DNA from: Hymenolepis diminuta
Lineage: Eukaryota; Platyhelminthes; Cestoda; Cyclophyllidea; Hymenolepididae
Direction: 5' to 3'
Length of the DNA: 64,000 nt
Assembly (NCBI GenBank): GCA_900708905.1
Contig: CAADRB010000020.1
Coordinates: 2,116,550-2,180,549 of the forward strand
Shown here in pieces: positions 38,301-53,300 of the stretch; the first letter of the stretch is position 1; each line of letters begins with the position of its first letter. A program made the position numbers and the translations under genes. The notes beneath the pieces are model-generated. The model was given only the letters and a program-made list of their open reading frames with translations. It did not search any database and had not been told where the DNA came from.

Positions 38301-41300
38301 ATTCCCAAGTCGGTTATAGTAAGTGCTAACAGCATTCAACTTGGATAGACCATGGGCATCCTGAAACTTCTCTTATGGAGAACTCGCATTCTGCAGGCCC
38401 ACTTGTAGAGTTAACCAGTGTGATTGGACATCAACGTCTCTAAACGTGCAACTCTGACGTGGAAGACGTGTACATTAACTGGCCTTTAGAATTAACAAAA
38501 TAATTGATTAACTAGCAGCTAAATATCTGATCATTACAAGTATGAAATCAGTCATAAACAATAGGTATAAATCCCAAAGATTGATCTTGGTAAGATTGGG
38601 ACGCTTTAAAATTAGTTGTATTCATTGAGTAGTTAAGCAGCAGTCTGATAAATCCAGAATGCAAATGAAGTGAGACTCTTTCGATGGTTTATGTTCACCG
38701 ATTCTACTCAATCTCTACCCTTACCTCTTCTATTGAACTATTTTACAATTCTCCCTGTATAGATGGCTTCTCCAGATTAAAAATTGTAAAATTTCTGCTT
38801 CGTCACAGGTAATATGGTGATATTGCAATAAAGTGATTTCATTAATATTAGTTATTCTAATACATACGATGCTTACAAATAACTCCGATTAGCAACTAAG
38901 AGAATTATTAAATTCGTGAAATTAATCGATAAGTAGAAACTCGCGATGATGAATAACAGCAGTACGAAGTAAGGAAAAGTTTTACACTGTGTAAAAGCTT
39001 TAATCAACAATGTGTTTGGTGAAATGTTTTATGCATATGAAATGAATAAATTTACCTGTTGATAAGCTCTAAGAGCTCCCGACAGTAGACTCATTGAAAT
39101 CTCCGATAAGCTAGCTTTGGTAACCTTCTGAACATGCAACAATTTGTCAAGTGGCAGTTGAATACGCCGATATACATGTTTCTGAAGGACCGAGGTAGCA
39201 GTTTCGAATTCACTAGGAGTCTGTTGTACCAAGGAAGGCAGGAGTCCCAGATCAGCAGGTACCATCATGAGATTATGGAGCATTAGAAAGGGACCCAGAA
39301 GCAGGGCTCGCATAACCTCTCGTCGAACAGCGTTGATTTCACGTAGCCAGTCACAGAAAAATGTGGAGTATGTTCGTAGAGGTGTCGGCTGATTAGCTGC
39401 TGCGAAGGGAGGTTTTTCAGGGTGATCTTGCCATTCAAAAGAGGATTCTGATATTCGTACTTTAAAACCTGTGGAAGACCGTTTTTTGTCCAATTTGTCA
39501 TCTTTAAAAGTAAGAGGAACGTCTTAAAAATCGCCTAATTGACAGTGGCTAGGTACATGTATGCAAATATCCTATTTTCATGGTGGAAATATTATTTTAA
39601 TGTGAAAAAATAACATTTTCGTTATTTATGCCTGTTATATTTCCATTAACATTATATAATCAGCCTGTTTCAAGGCTATAATTAAATTGATGTTATGCCT
39701 AACTAACTTTGTGTGTTCATTCTCACCTCTCTTTTTGGAAACTGGGACATCGGACTTGTGGATCGTAAGTTATCGGGTTTTTAATATAACAGTATTAATT
39801 TTATAATACGAACAATTTGATAATCAAACTCTGGAATCCACTAATATGAAAATTTAAAAACTACAAAGTTTGTTTGATAACTAGAAAAAAATTATTACAG
39901 ATAATCTTGTACCATTTAAGGCATTGACTAACGCCTAGGTTGGCTGAAAATCGGAACAAGTATGAAGCTGCACAATAAATCTCAATTAAGTCCGAAAATT
40001 AATAGATGATAATAGTTTTTTAGCTTAGATCCAGAATTATTAAACAGTGGGAGCGCATAGTTACCAGAATCTTTAGTCATTATAATAAACACAAATATTG
40101 TTTAACCCGGCTGGCACGTAGTAATTATAACGGTTATTGGAGATTTTACAGTTATATTTCCCTTTGATGTTTTGTGTTCTCTTATTGAAAAACCATTTTT
40201 ATAGTTACAAATACAAACAAATGAAAATATAAAAAGAATGATATATGGGGTCATGCGGGTAAGAAGAAGCAGGACACAGAATAACCTAGCATTCGAAGAT
40301 ATTATACATGGACAGGTGTTTTTTGACGTGAAATATTTGTAAATAGGATTCGAGATAAAAAAGATTATAGAAGATGAAAATAAGAAAACAGAGTTCTGGA
40401 AAGGAAGAAATAATTGTTGAATCAGTAGTATCATAGGTACATCCTGACCATTACCATTATTTATATTTCTAATCCTTGAAAAGTATCCGAACACAGGAAA
40501 CATTAAATTTATCCAATAAGTGGGCAAGAATTAAGGTTGCATAAAAGTGAAGAATGAAGCTAGAGAATCAAGAGGGTCATACTTCGTTTGAAGTACAAGT
40601 TTATCAAGTTCGCATTTTTACTTAATGCGAATTTTTGGTCGCATCATGTCCTAATATTTTAAAGTTCATTTTTCCAGATTTTATCAATAGGTTCCTATGA
40701 GTTCGTATCTGCAATTTTCGAAGTTTATTGAACAGCTGGTTATATGAGGCCGGTGGTCATGTCACCTTGACATATCAGTAGCTAATAACAGCAAGATTAT
40801 GCTAGGTAAAATTTTTTAGCATAACAAAACTGTATATGAATCCTAAAAAATTGTATACTCATGTTATGGGTCATCTTATACCTTTTCGCCTGAATAAGAT
40901 TTTTTAAAATTCTTTCTAAAAGTGTTGAAATAAAATTTTTAAACAATAACCAACGACATTTTTATAATTTGCTCAAACTGGCATCGATCAGATTAAAAAT
41001 TCGGAATTGCTCACTTATATCAAACGCAGTTTAGTGTATTTTATTGTCGAAACTGAATTTTTTCTAGAACTGAATGGTCAAATTTAACGTCATCAGTGTT
41101 TCCGCGGTAAAAGAAAAAAACGGTTACACAGACCTATAACTTCATACAGTTTCAAAATTCAACTTTTCGAGGTAGTGATTTTCAAGCTGATGTGGAGCGG
41201 ACGTTTAAATATATCCTTTAATTGAATCCCTCCGAGGAATTTCCAAGGCTTGAATAAAAAAGCAGAGCCAAAAATCGAAAAAAAAATGTGCGAGAATCTA

Positions 41301-44300
41301 CATCTTAATGCTTAGTGAAAAATTCCTGCAGTGTTATTCTAATAATTACACTATGATATATTTTCAGTAAAGCTAAAACAACTTTTCGAGCAAGAAATAT
41401 CTTCAATCTGAAAGGAAAGTCTTCGCCAGTAGAAAAAACATCCCTTAGCTTCACATTCTTCATAAAAGAACTTATTCAATTTTCTGTCATATAATATTTA
41501 AATAGATTAAAGGTGCTGAATTTTTGCTTCAAATGATAATAACTGGTTATTGATAGTAAGAAAAACCTTACTAAGCTTCTGTTAACGACATCGCAAAGAT
41601 GAGAGTGGCACAACCACAATCTTTCAAATTTCTTTAATTCAGGTGCTTGCTATTTGTAATCAGACAAATTCTAACTGAATGAGATCAAGGATATGCAGAG
41701 CATCAAAATACAAATCCTCTTTCTTGATAGTCCACAACTACTACAATTTTCTCCCGTTTATATTGAAAGCTAAAATTCAGCTCATTGTCCAAAAAATCTC
41801 AAGGAATGAAGGGTTTAAGAACAAAGAAATCCTAAGCACGACTGGAGCAATGTAGAACTTCCACTAATTTTTTCATTCAAAGTTATGTATCCTTTGCCCA
41901 AATTGTATCTTTGACACAATCCAGTTCAAATGGGCTGATATAATAGGGATAGCTTTTCGTTATTGACCTTGAGCTATTTTGAGTTGAACTTGATGCTAAT
42001 TACGGCTTGTTAACTCTAAAATGGAAATGAAATCGCCACCCAATCTTTTAAGCTTGATCAATCCGAATTTTTTCCCAATTGTTTTCTAGACTGAGGTCCA
42101 ACCATATAGAATGCTGTAAAAATCTTAGTTCACTCGCATTTGGAACTATAGAGAAATCGTGATTCGCTGAATTCCACTTACTCCTCTCCATAGTAAAGCC
42201 ATGATATTAAAAGCCGTATTTCCCACCGTCGAACTAATATCTTAGTTTAAGTCTGATCAAATGGCCTGGATAGTAAACAAATCGAAATAGAATCAATCTA
42301 TTTAGGGGAAACGAAGGAATGGGTTATTTTGAGATTCTCCTTGCAGTGGGGAATACATTTCAGATCTCGCACGACTACCTCCGAACGGGTATTCATGCGC
42401 GGATCCACAGTATTAATCCCGTACGCACAATCGACAGCGAACGAAAAGGCAGGTTAGCAGGTATTCCCAAGCAGGAAGCCCAAGCAAGAATGTGTGCCAA
42501 TAATGTAAGATATGTGTGTGCAGCACTGCTAGGCAGCACGAAATCGCGTATCGGGTTGTAGCAGCACATACAAAATGAATTCCCAAAATAAACTATCTGA
42601 GCCTTTCCCCATTTCCACCCTACCCCTACTACACCTTTTTCTCTCTCCACTCTCTTCTCTCTCAGTCTTTCATGCCGAATTTACCCTTTCTCTCCTTTTA
42701 ACTGACTGTCTGCTACTAATTATGTCATAAATAGACAAATTTTGAAAGTATGTGTGCTTGTACAAATTCTTCATTCTAGCTTCGTATTGGACTTCTGGCA
42801 AAATTGGCGATCGATACTAAATAGTAATCATTAGACGAGCAAAAATCAATACACTGACAGGGGAGATTATTAACGAAATATACGTGATTTGAACGACTAA
42901 AACAAAGTAAAAAATGAGATATTTCGTGATAAAATCACGAAAGGTGGTTGGGTATCTCTTTAAAGAAATGGTTTTTGTACTACTATATTTACTAAAATAA
43001 TTAACTCAATTTAAAAATTTCTTTTCATTTGGTTGTAAAATCAAGAGAGAAGTTTTACGCATGATGAAACTAGCTTTGAAGTCACAAAACCGCAGTCCTC
43101 ATTCGATTGGTGAAGTTAGCCCTTGCCATGCGACCTTGTGAACTGGTGACCGCACGCAGACATCCTTGCACCAGAAATGGTAGCCTCTTATTGGTTGCAG
43201 CACATGTGCAAATAAAATTGGGTATTTCGGCAACAATCAGATAGACTTCTGGTTGAAATCAGGAAAAAAATGTGGAACATTTGAAAAGCTTTGTATCTTG
43301 TTGTAATGGGTTTAAATATGTTATTTAATTTCAAATTCAAATTCAAATATTTTGAAAAGATTAGAGAAGCGTGCTACAAAGCTCTAGAAGCCTGTAAATA
43401 TTTCTCAATCTTAGTCATGAATAAAAATTAAAATTTAGACTTTTCTTTGGCCAAACTAATAAAAAACGCCCTGACTGAATGGTCTAAAAAACTTGAACTT
43501 AATGCATACAAAATTCTATAAAGAAGGGGAAACTTCAAATTGATTAATTCTTTTCAGATGTTAATTAAAAAACGCACTTGTTTCCACGCGAATATCGAAT
43601 CCCGTTCAACTGATTTCTCACTTATCGTTAACTGCGCCTACTAGGAAATTTCTTTTTCATTTTGTGTTTTGTGAATAACTATTCATTTGATTTCTTGCTC
43701 AATTCTAATTCAAAACATGTGCACACGCACCCATGGATTCGAATAATCAGTAAACTTGATTCCATAATCGTCGTTCGAAATCAGCCAATTTAGAACAGCT
43801 TATTTACTTTCGAGTGTTTTGGTAAATAAGTGCGCGATTTGGGTAATTACATCCGTGTTTTATGGGCTTACATCTATTAGTCATTTTGTGGCATTCGCCC
43901 GCAGGTACAGTAGAAATCCACATTCATGCCCTGACTATGATCTGCTGCACAAATCCCCATTTAACGGCCACATTTGTGCTTACTTAGATGATTACCAAAT
44001 ATAACATAACTTGTGTGAATATTTAAGAAAAGCACGTCACTTCGATCTACTTAAAAATCCATAAAAGTTTTGTCATTGAGGCTATATTTAATAATAAATA
44101 TTGATTTTTGTCTAAATGAGGTATCAAATTACATTTGGCCTACGGCGTAAGCGTGGGAAAATCGATGGGCTTAGTAATATTAAGGAAAAAGATATTGTCG
44201 GTGCAGTATGCCAACGTTAAACCTTTTTTATTATAAGTTGGAGATGAAAAGATTTCAAAAATTCATACGAAATGATCATCATGTTATGTTTTATCTGAAC

Positions 44301-47300
44301 TGAGCAATCCAAAAAATTTCAAGCTAAGAAGGACTAAAGAATAGAAGGATCTACCTCTTCCTATACTAAGGAGAAAAATTTACCTTTCGAATGAGATCTT
44401 CAATTTTCACTCTCTTCCCTCTGAAACAGTTCAAATAAGAAAGCTTTATGTTTTAATACAAAATTTAACCGATCAATTTTAATTAAATTTAATAACCAAT
44501 AGGGTAAATAGTCGGTGTCGTACTGCGCAAAAAATTTTACGGATACTGTAAAAACAAATATTCTCATATACACTTAATTTAATTAACGTATATGAAAATT
44601 CCAAAAGCTGAAATTAGGCAAGATCACTTAATAGAACTACTAATTGTATACTTCGCATGTGTTTAGAGTGTACTGACACTAACTATAAGATTTAATTACA
44701 AATGAAACAGAAAATGAAAAGAAAACTTGTCTGTTGGCTTGTTCCCACTTAAATGAGGTCAAAATTTTACGATGCGGTAGAAATACTGCAACCAAGGTCA
44801 GTCTATAAGGTCAAGTAGGTCTTATACACTTTTCCCTCTGTACTTTTCACAAACCACATTTTTTCGGATTTAATGCATATGTGTCCTAGGACAGATTGCT
44901 TTTTATTAAAAATACATTAAAATTAGACCGTCTATTGAAGTGACCGAATTCTCTACCCTGTGTATTCTCTGAAAATCTGTCATCTGCTGGATTACTTGCA
45001 CGGTTTTAACACTTCTCGCTGCATTTCAGAATAGCAACTAAGGTCTCCCCCTTTGAAGAGAAGGGAGGCAGAGCAGAGGAAGGAAGGGCGGAGACTTATT
45101 ATTGAAAGTGAGAGGTACAGAATTTATAAAAAACAGTAAATGAACGCAACAATGAAATGAAAGAAGATGTTAGAATTAAGGTATAAATAATGACTATAAT
45201 CTGGTGGTCTTTTTACTGACTCCTACTATGTAGAACCTAAGCATTACTTCGATATTTATTTAAACTGAATCACTAGCATTAGTAATCCATTTCAACTAAC
45301 ATATTTTTCGGTGGAGGTCAAAGCGATTACATATGTGTTAAACAAAGGTAAGAAATTATCAATAATCACATCTGACCACTGACATCATCAATTTGAGAAC
45401 AGCTCTACATACCCCTGACGGACTGGCGCTTTTCTGACTGACTTTACAATTAAACAGAAAGTACTCTTATAAGATGAAAAACAGGGAAATTTGAAAGACT
45501 CGAATCCATTAGGTAAAAAAATACGAAATAAGGCTAGTGTGCTAGAGTGCAAGTTGATGCGAAAATAACTTAAATATGAATACAAGAAAGATAGATAAAA
45601 AACATTCCTTTTAGAAGTCCATTGTTTTACTAACAATCATCAGTGTTACTTGAAAGTGATCAAAAAGGTAATTAATATTGTTGTAATCATTTTAGGTTCA
45701 CTGATAGCAAAATAAGTCAATTTTCTTCATTTTGAACGATAAATACTCTCAAAAAAGAATGGCACCAGGTTAGAGTATATGAAATTTGATCATGAGTACA
45801 GATTTATATAAACGATATAATCAACTGATCAATAAGATCTAAACAGTGAGAGAACAATTATCATTCAGAAATCTAGAGGTCAAATCCTGAAATTTAAATT
45901 AGAGCTGGGGTAACGATCTATTTACATTAGCAAAAAGTTTATAATCTGCTGGATCAGGAACTCAACTGAAGTAAAAATGTCCAATTCTTGGATATTTTTC
46001 GCCACTTCCAATCTCCCTCCACCTATGATTCACCCTTTATTGGACAAATTTACCGTTTCTTGAGTTTGGCTTAATGCACCTTGAATAAGTGAGACGAAAA
46101 CCAAAATACTCTCTAAAATGCTTCCATTCATCTTGATAAACTTATTAAAATAAACATAGATAGGTTTGACCTTAGTACTGTCATTTTACCTTCTCCAATT
46201 TTCGATGTTCCTGATTCCTGAGGGTTAACAGTTGGACTCTTAGTTTCTTCATCAAACGCTCCCTCTGAGAGTAGGATTGTTAAAAACTCCACCAAGCTCT
46301 GGGCATCATCCGTGATGGCCGAATGCACTCGGAAGACGATCAAGCTACCCGTCGGTGTGGAAGTTAGACGACTTGTAGAGTTTGTTCCAGTAATACTGAG
46401 ACTACTGTACACCGAAGAGCCTGGCGACGCACGAGAGTAGGTTCTAAGGCAGTCAGCCGATGTCACGCTCATTGCATCATTTGCTGGAGAAGTGCTTGGA
46501 CGACTGTTTCGCCAGGGAGCCAAGAAGTCCTTTTCTTGCCAACTTGAAGGTGAAAAGGGGGAATCCATTCGTCGAACAGTGAGAGCATCTTTCTATAATC
46601 GTAAAATACAACCATATGTAAATTAAGCACTTATAACAATTTGAATATTATTAAACGAGAAGAAAGTACATATGCCACTTTGTGTGTTTTAATAATGCAG
46701 CAATTAAAAACATACCAGAGTTTAACGTAAATGCATTTTGACGAGTGAAGTAATGCAAAAAATAGGCCAAGATTTAGATAAGTACCAAGAGGGGCGGCTG
46801 AATAACGTTAAATAGCTATTAACATAATACATCTGCTGACAAATGGCTTAGGAGGGAGAGAGAAGATCTGTGGCTCAAATTATATTTTATTAAGAAAGTA
46901 TAGTTGTTTCTATTTAAATACCTGGGATTGATCTGCTTCGAGATAATTTGGAAGTGATGTGACTTCATTTACGGATATGAGCGCGGAAGAATAGTGCCCA
47001 AGGAGCAAATTTTGTTCTCAAAATGTTAAGGAATAAATTTTAAAGGGCAAATAGACTCTAGTAACAGCTGCAGCTATATAGAAGTCCTGGTTTCAAGACT
47101 GAAGTCTCCCTATTTGTTTTTCTCCTCTCCGCTAATATTGTATTGAAAGCTATGTACCCTAAGTTCACATCTACCTAAGAAACGATCATTTGGTTAAATG
47201 AACTAATTGACGATAGTGCTTCTAGTTACTCTTCAATGAAATTGCACAATAAATATTTCCTCAAATAGTTTGTTGAGAGGCGTCTCAGTTTGATGTCTGT

Positions 47301-50300
47301 TGATTTATGTATCAAATTATCGATAATCTTGCTAAAAACGATTTATCAGTAGCACAAATTTTAAACCTAATTTAACAATAGCAAACTAACTTTTCAAATT
47401 AATGTCAAATATCTATTTACTTGTTGTAATAACTTGCATATTTCATTTTGCAATATTTTGTTATTTTCATGAAGAAGTATTTCCTAATAAATCCAAAATA
47501 TTAAAAGACATTTCGGACTGTTAAAAAACTTTCATTTCGGAACTACTTCTAGTTAAAAAAATTTAACTACACATTTTTTTCATTTCTCTCCCTTTTAAAC
47601 ATAAAATTACATTGTTTAACAAGAACGGAACGCTGATTTAGTTACGTATTTTTGGAAGTGATAACTTTTTTGTGTCCCTAGAAGCAAATTTAATAGGTTG
47701 GATAATAAATAGAGAAGTTGAGTGGAGAAAAATTAGCATGAATACGTGCAATAACGAAGAAAGAAAAAAACATCGAGTGTACAAATTTATAATTGTTGAA
47801 GTGGGGTTGCCTGCAATCAAAGGAGTCATTTATGTCGATTAATTAAATTCTATTTTTCTGACTGGTTCATCACATTAGACGTAACCTACCCCAAAAATTT
47901 AATAACCGACTAAGGTAAATTTTGAGAAAAAAATTCAAGGGAAAAAAATTGAAGAACTATTTTGTTTTCGTGAGGAAAATTTTAAAATGTATCAACTACT
48001 CGCTCTGTAATCCTGTAGTTACACAGCATAAGATGCATTCATTCTTCTCCTTCTAACAAAAGTATTTAAAACGATTTGTGTAAAAATAAAAAAAATTGAT
48101 TTCCAGTGAGGATATTCATATAAAAACCCTCAAAAGGGCTCCGATATAAGATAATCTCAAGGAAATCTTACTTATATTACTTTTTGGAAACGAAATCATC
48201 AAATTTCAATTCCATATTTATAATTCTGAGAGGTATACATATATGTTTTGTCTATACAATGAATCGCAGCTCATTTTTTATTTGAGAAAATTTTTTCTTC
48301 TAGTAAAATGATTAGTTATCAGATACATAATGCCGTCGGTGTTTCATCAGTAATGCTTTTTATAGAAAAAATTTCTGTTAATTTCAATCGGTGAAAACAC
48401 ATTTCTAAATTAATCATTAGGGCATTTTTTGAAAATTACAACTAATTGTTAATTTGATGTGATGACTTCAGATTTAAACCATGAAAAGTGGTAGGGGCCT
48501 CAATTCAGACATTAAAAGATTTTAGACGTATGTTATTTCACAATTTCAAAAGATTAAATATTCAACTCTACCCACAGTTCACTACAAGTTAATGTTATTG
48601 AGGAATAGAATGCAATATGGATATACGTATGTCATTCATTACAACTTACAGATTTTATATGAAACATTATTTTGTTTAATACTTTTTAAACGTTCCTGAA
48701 ACTTTGTCCGAAATTAAGGGTGAGAAGTGATAAAACTTATTACTGCTGCAGAAGGGAACAATTTTCTGTCTTAAACCATTCTTTGGGCAAATAGCAAACG
48801 ACTTATTTATTTAAAATAACAAAATGAATAAGACAGGTTGGAGGATTTTCGTACCCTAATTAATATCGTAAACCTTGGGTTTCTATTGAAAATTGAATTC
48901 TTTATTTCTGTGTGCCCCATATATTCAACTTCTTCCCTGTTATTTGATTTATCTCCAGGAGACCATGTAGCTTTCATTTTTACTGGGTAACTCCACTCGC
49001 CACGTGATTGCCTTTATTCCTCGCGTCCATCTATATATGTGCCAGCTGAGTGTGCTCAGGTGACTTATCCGTATCCCTACTAACTATTTAATGAGTATAT
49101 TCTATTCCACATATAATGAAATAGGTTAGTGCAAGTGTCACTATTTGAATCCCGATTTACAATGCGATCATTCTGACACTAGCCTCAATTCATTCTTGAG
49201 TTTTAGCGTACCTCAAGGCATCCTCTGCATACTTAAAATATCTGGGACCCTATTCCATTGTTTAAGAAATATGTGATTCCTATACTACTGTACCTGAGAT
49301 TATAGGCGAAAGAAGATTCAACGTATTTTAATCTATCTCTGATATACTTCAGAATCTAAATTCATATCTAATTATGAATCAACCAAAAAGGTAATATTTT
49401 GTGAATGTGAACTTCTCACACAAAATAGGACATTTACTTCCCCTCTAAACTAAATCCACACTAGCTATTTGTTAGCCTGAAATTAAAATTTGCAAAATCT
49501 CATTTTCTGATAGTCATTCAGTTGGTCATTTTTCTCGCTCTGGAGAAGAAAGAGAGATAATTTAAAAATTCCAGATTTATATTTAGCACCAAAGAGGAAG
49601 TATACCTCTTATCGAAACGGAAATAAAGTCACCGGCTCTCACAATACGGCTGCATTCCACATTAAGGGACACAGCATGAAAAAGGCAAGGACAATTGTGG
49701 CTATCGTCAACCATTTCTTACCACTGGGTCTATTTTAGGATACAAATGGAGATATATAATTTCATTTATTTCCAAATTGTTATCTAAAAAGAACAGTATA
49801 TAAAACTCCGGAAATAATTCAGATTACTGGTTAATACTGCGAAAATTTCGTAATGGTCGATATACGATTTCAAAGTAATATTATTTGGCACATCACGTTA
49901 TACTTGGGGTATGTGTGTACAAATATCGATTTATTGATCTATAATCGGCCTCCCACTGAGTGTTTTTTAAAACTCTTGTTGCTAGTAGTAAATATACTTA
50001 TGCATACTGTTTGGCTGCTTGGTCGTTCGAATCTTTTGTGTAAAGCTTATTCATCACTTTCAAAATTTTCCGATTGTTTGGACCCTATCCTACTAAAAAG
50101 GAATTAAAAATCTTTTATTAAAACCGTAATAAAACCAAACGGTAAAAAACTTCAATCAATCTGGCAGTAGGGGTTCCAAATTCAGCAATGTGTCTATATG
50201 GATATATCACTAAATTTTATATAAAATTATGAGTAATATATTAAGATAATGACATTGGTTGAATGACACTGAGAGAATACATTAAAAATTTATTTTCTAA

Positions 50301-53300
50301 TCCCTTTGAAGTGAAGCGTTTTCCAACATTCATTTTGAATAGAGTTAAGGTATCCTGGTTCCCCTTTGAATGAAAAAATCCAATTCCTCCATGTTGATTA
50401 GTCTTAACTAGTATGAGTAATCATACTGAATTTGAGACCAGTGAGTATCTAACCTAACCTCTAGGCCAAAGGCGTTTTCAAAACATTATTTTTTGCTCAC
50501 CTTGACTAAACATAACTAGAAAGGTTAAAAAGGTTTCAAAGGTGTAAAATACGTAAAATCGTAAAATACGTGATCATAAAGCTACAAGAGAATTCAAACC
50601 TCCGTTCATGAAAATCAGCGCAGTTGTCCAAAATTGTCTTGAAACCTGTTCCTCAATAGAAAAGAACTACTTACGTATCCTGAAGATGATAAGAACAAAG
50701 GGGCGCAAATTGAAACTCAAGATATATCCTTATATTTCAAGAAATACAAATTTTGCCTTCCACCTTATTTGGTAACTAAAATATTTACAGTTATATACCA
50801 TTACTTTCATATCGTATTTGTAACACGAACATTAAATAATCATATTTTGATCATATGGACTTAATTAAACATTTATATGTGCTTAAAATGAGTTATAGTG
50901 TAACTTCGTTGGAAACAGTTGATTCAAATATTGTTTTCGAAAAAAGAAAATCCTACAAAGAGTTATGCATGACGGATTTTCCGATTGCTGCTCTTCCAAG
51001 CTTATGTCTGAGAATGTAGTCTTGTCACTGGTTAACCAGATAGACAAAATGTCCCTGACCCTTAATTAGACAGTATCTAAAAGTGCTGATAAAAACGATT
51101 CAAGCAATGTCAGAGAGTTTTGGGGTAAGTTAAGTATCAAAGCATAACTGGATCTGGACTCTGAAATCGTCAGGTTGTCTGTATTTTAATTTCCTTCCAT
51201 GCTTTAAAATATTCCTTCCCGTCGCTATATTGGAATACTAGGTGGCGTGCCTTCAAATGATTTCACACAGTTCTTGTAAAAGCCATCAACTGGGCAAGAA
51301 ATTCTATCAGTTTGTGCAATGTCTGCGTTTCGATGATGGTCTGTTCGCATGCGTCTTCTCATCTCACATGCGTTTGCAAAAAGTCGGTGACACCGAGTGT
51401 CCACGCAGACTATTTCCCTTTTTCTCACACTTTTTTTATTTGTGGCTGGTGTTATAGTTCTGCATCCAAACCACACCCTCATTCTCACCGAATACCTGCT
51501 TCACAACTGCACTGAGCTGCCCAAGCCAGTTCTTCGTATGAGAAATGGATTTTCCCAATTTAGGTAATTGGGAATTCAATAACAGTTTACCAACTGTATC
51601 GCCTTTTTGTACAAACTTGCCCAGAGACTAAGCCTACGCTCCCGTAATTGTGCGGCGAGATTTCTCAGAGGAACTCCTTCTGTCAGCACTCCAGCACTCA
51701 TTTGCCGTCTGCTGTGCAAGTCCAGCATAATCCACCCACCTATTTTCTGAACAGTCTTTACTTTGTTATCATTTATTATGTACTTTCGATCTTAGAGCTG
51801 GCCAAAGCATCACTAGTTATCTTTGCCCTTCATGATATTATCATTCACAGGACAGCCAGAATATGTGAAGAGGAACAAACTTGATTAATTCTGCGTTCAT
51901 TTAATTTAAGATATGATTTTTCCAAATCTGAGCCTGCGTAATCCGAACTGTTCTTTTCTTCAAACACCATTTAAATGCATCCATGTCCAGTATAAAATTT
52001 GTATCTCCTTCGAAGTTTCCAACATGCTCCGTTGAATTAACAACAGGACATAATTTATCTCCATATTCCAAACGCCCCAGTAACCACTCGCATTCTGCAA
52101 AACTCAAGAGTCTAACTTTTAATTCCCCAGAGGTTGCATAGACTTCCTCCAATATCAGCTTGAATAAGTGTTGTTAATGAATTTTATTGTTATACCGATA
52201 AAATTAGGATACTTTAGGAATTTCTTTATCTACACGTGATTTGTCATTTTCCTCTTTCAGATCTTTCATTGCTCTAGAATATCAGAGTATAAGAAATTTA
52301 TATAAGTATATTTGTAATGGAAAAAAAATTATTTGCCTTAATAAAAACCAATGGCTTCGAAAATGTTGAAATTTGTGGTCGCAAATTAGTCAAATGTACT
52401 TTTCTTAATCAAATTACATACATGATATTTTTCATTGATATGCTTTGCTTTACACTGTGGTCGAGTCTGCGATGTTCTAAAAAGGACATTTAATTTGGTC
52501 CAGGTACCGCTGGCAACAACAGGTGGTGGAACTAATGACGCCAAAAATTCAATTGTTTAATTTTTGCATGTGTGTATTTCCAACAGCAATTTGAATTTCA
52601 GTGAATATTTGTTTTTTAATTTTCATAAAAGTTTGCTTAATTAACACGTCACAGTCTAGAAAAGTCAAATATTACTTGGAAATATAGTGCTGCATTGAAG
52701 AAGTATCAAATAGTTCACTCTATTTTCATTTTCACTCAGTTCTTTCCATAATTAACCTTCCATCCATTAAGCCCTTTTATCAATTATTCCAGCAATTCTC
52801 ATTTCATTTGCTGAATTTCTATGTGTACTAAACCTGCAATTTTTTCATTATTGTTGACCAAATCACAGGACGCCTTCTTTGTTCTGGCTTGAAAAAATTT
52901 TTTCTCGCTTTCCTATTTTGATCGCAGACCAAGAAGTGTAGAATTCCTATACCATACATTGGTTATTCTTTGTAGAATTTCCCGTTTCGGTCAGAATTTC
53001 TGCCAAAAAAATTTCCAAATGCAACAAATAAACCTTTAGGAATGCCAACCATACAATTATCTTGAAACCAGATGAAAGAACTCCTCCTTACATGTTAGGG
53101 TTTATCAATTTTTGTGATCTTTAGAAATGCTTCTAGCAAACGATTTAGTTCCAACCCACTGGTTTCAAGTATAAATCAAAATGTACTTGAATTTCATTTT
53201 AATGAGCTACATCCAAAGCAAATTTCAATTCTTTAAATTGTAATTTAGCCACTCACTGTAAAAGATATAATAACACGATTTTAAATTAACAACTTTTTTG

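Larger units (their letters stand above)
39502..46189 (-). other. Intron 3 of the acyltransferase-like gene
   Basis: 6.7 kb. Contains repeat copies R1 (41650-41945), R2 (42035-42090) and R3 (45810-45960) and the ORF 40102-40503. The two-strand ORFs at 42319-42650 are not supported as genes. Confidence 0.55.

Noticed and set aside
42319..42650. Overlapping plus and minus ORFs of about 80 codons
   Set aside because: Less AT-rich patch inside intron 3 with no domain, no splice context and conflicting strands.
51225..51884. Several overlapping ORFs on both strands, Cys/His-rich in places
   Set aside because: No consistent frame, no zinc-finger spacing, no splice signals; likely chance in a GC-richer patch.
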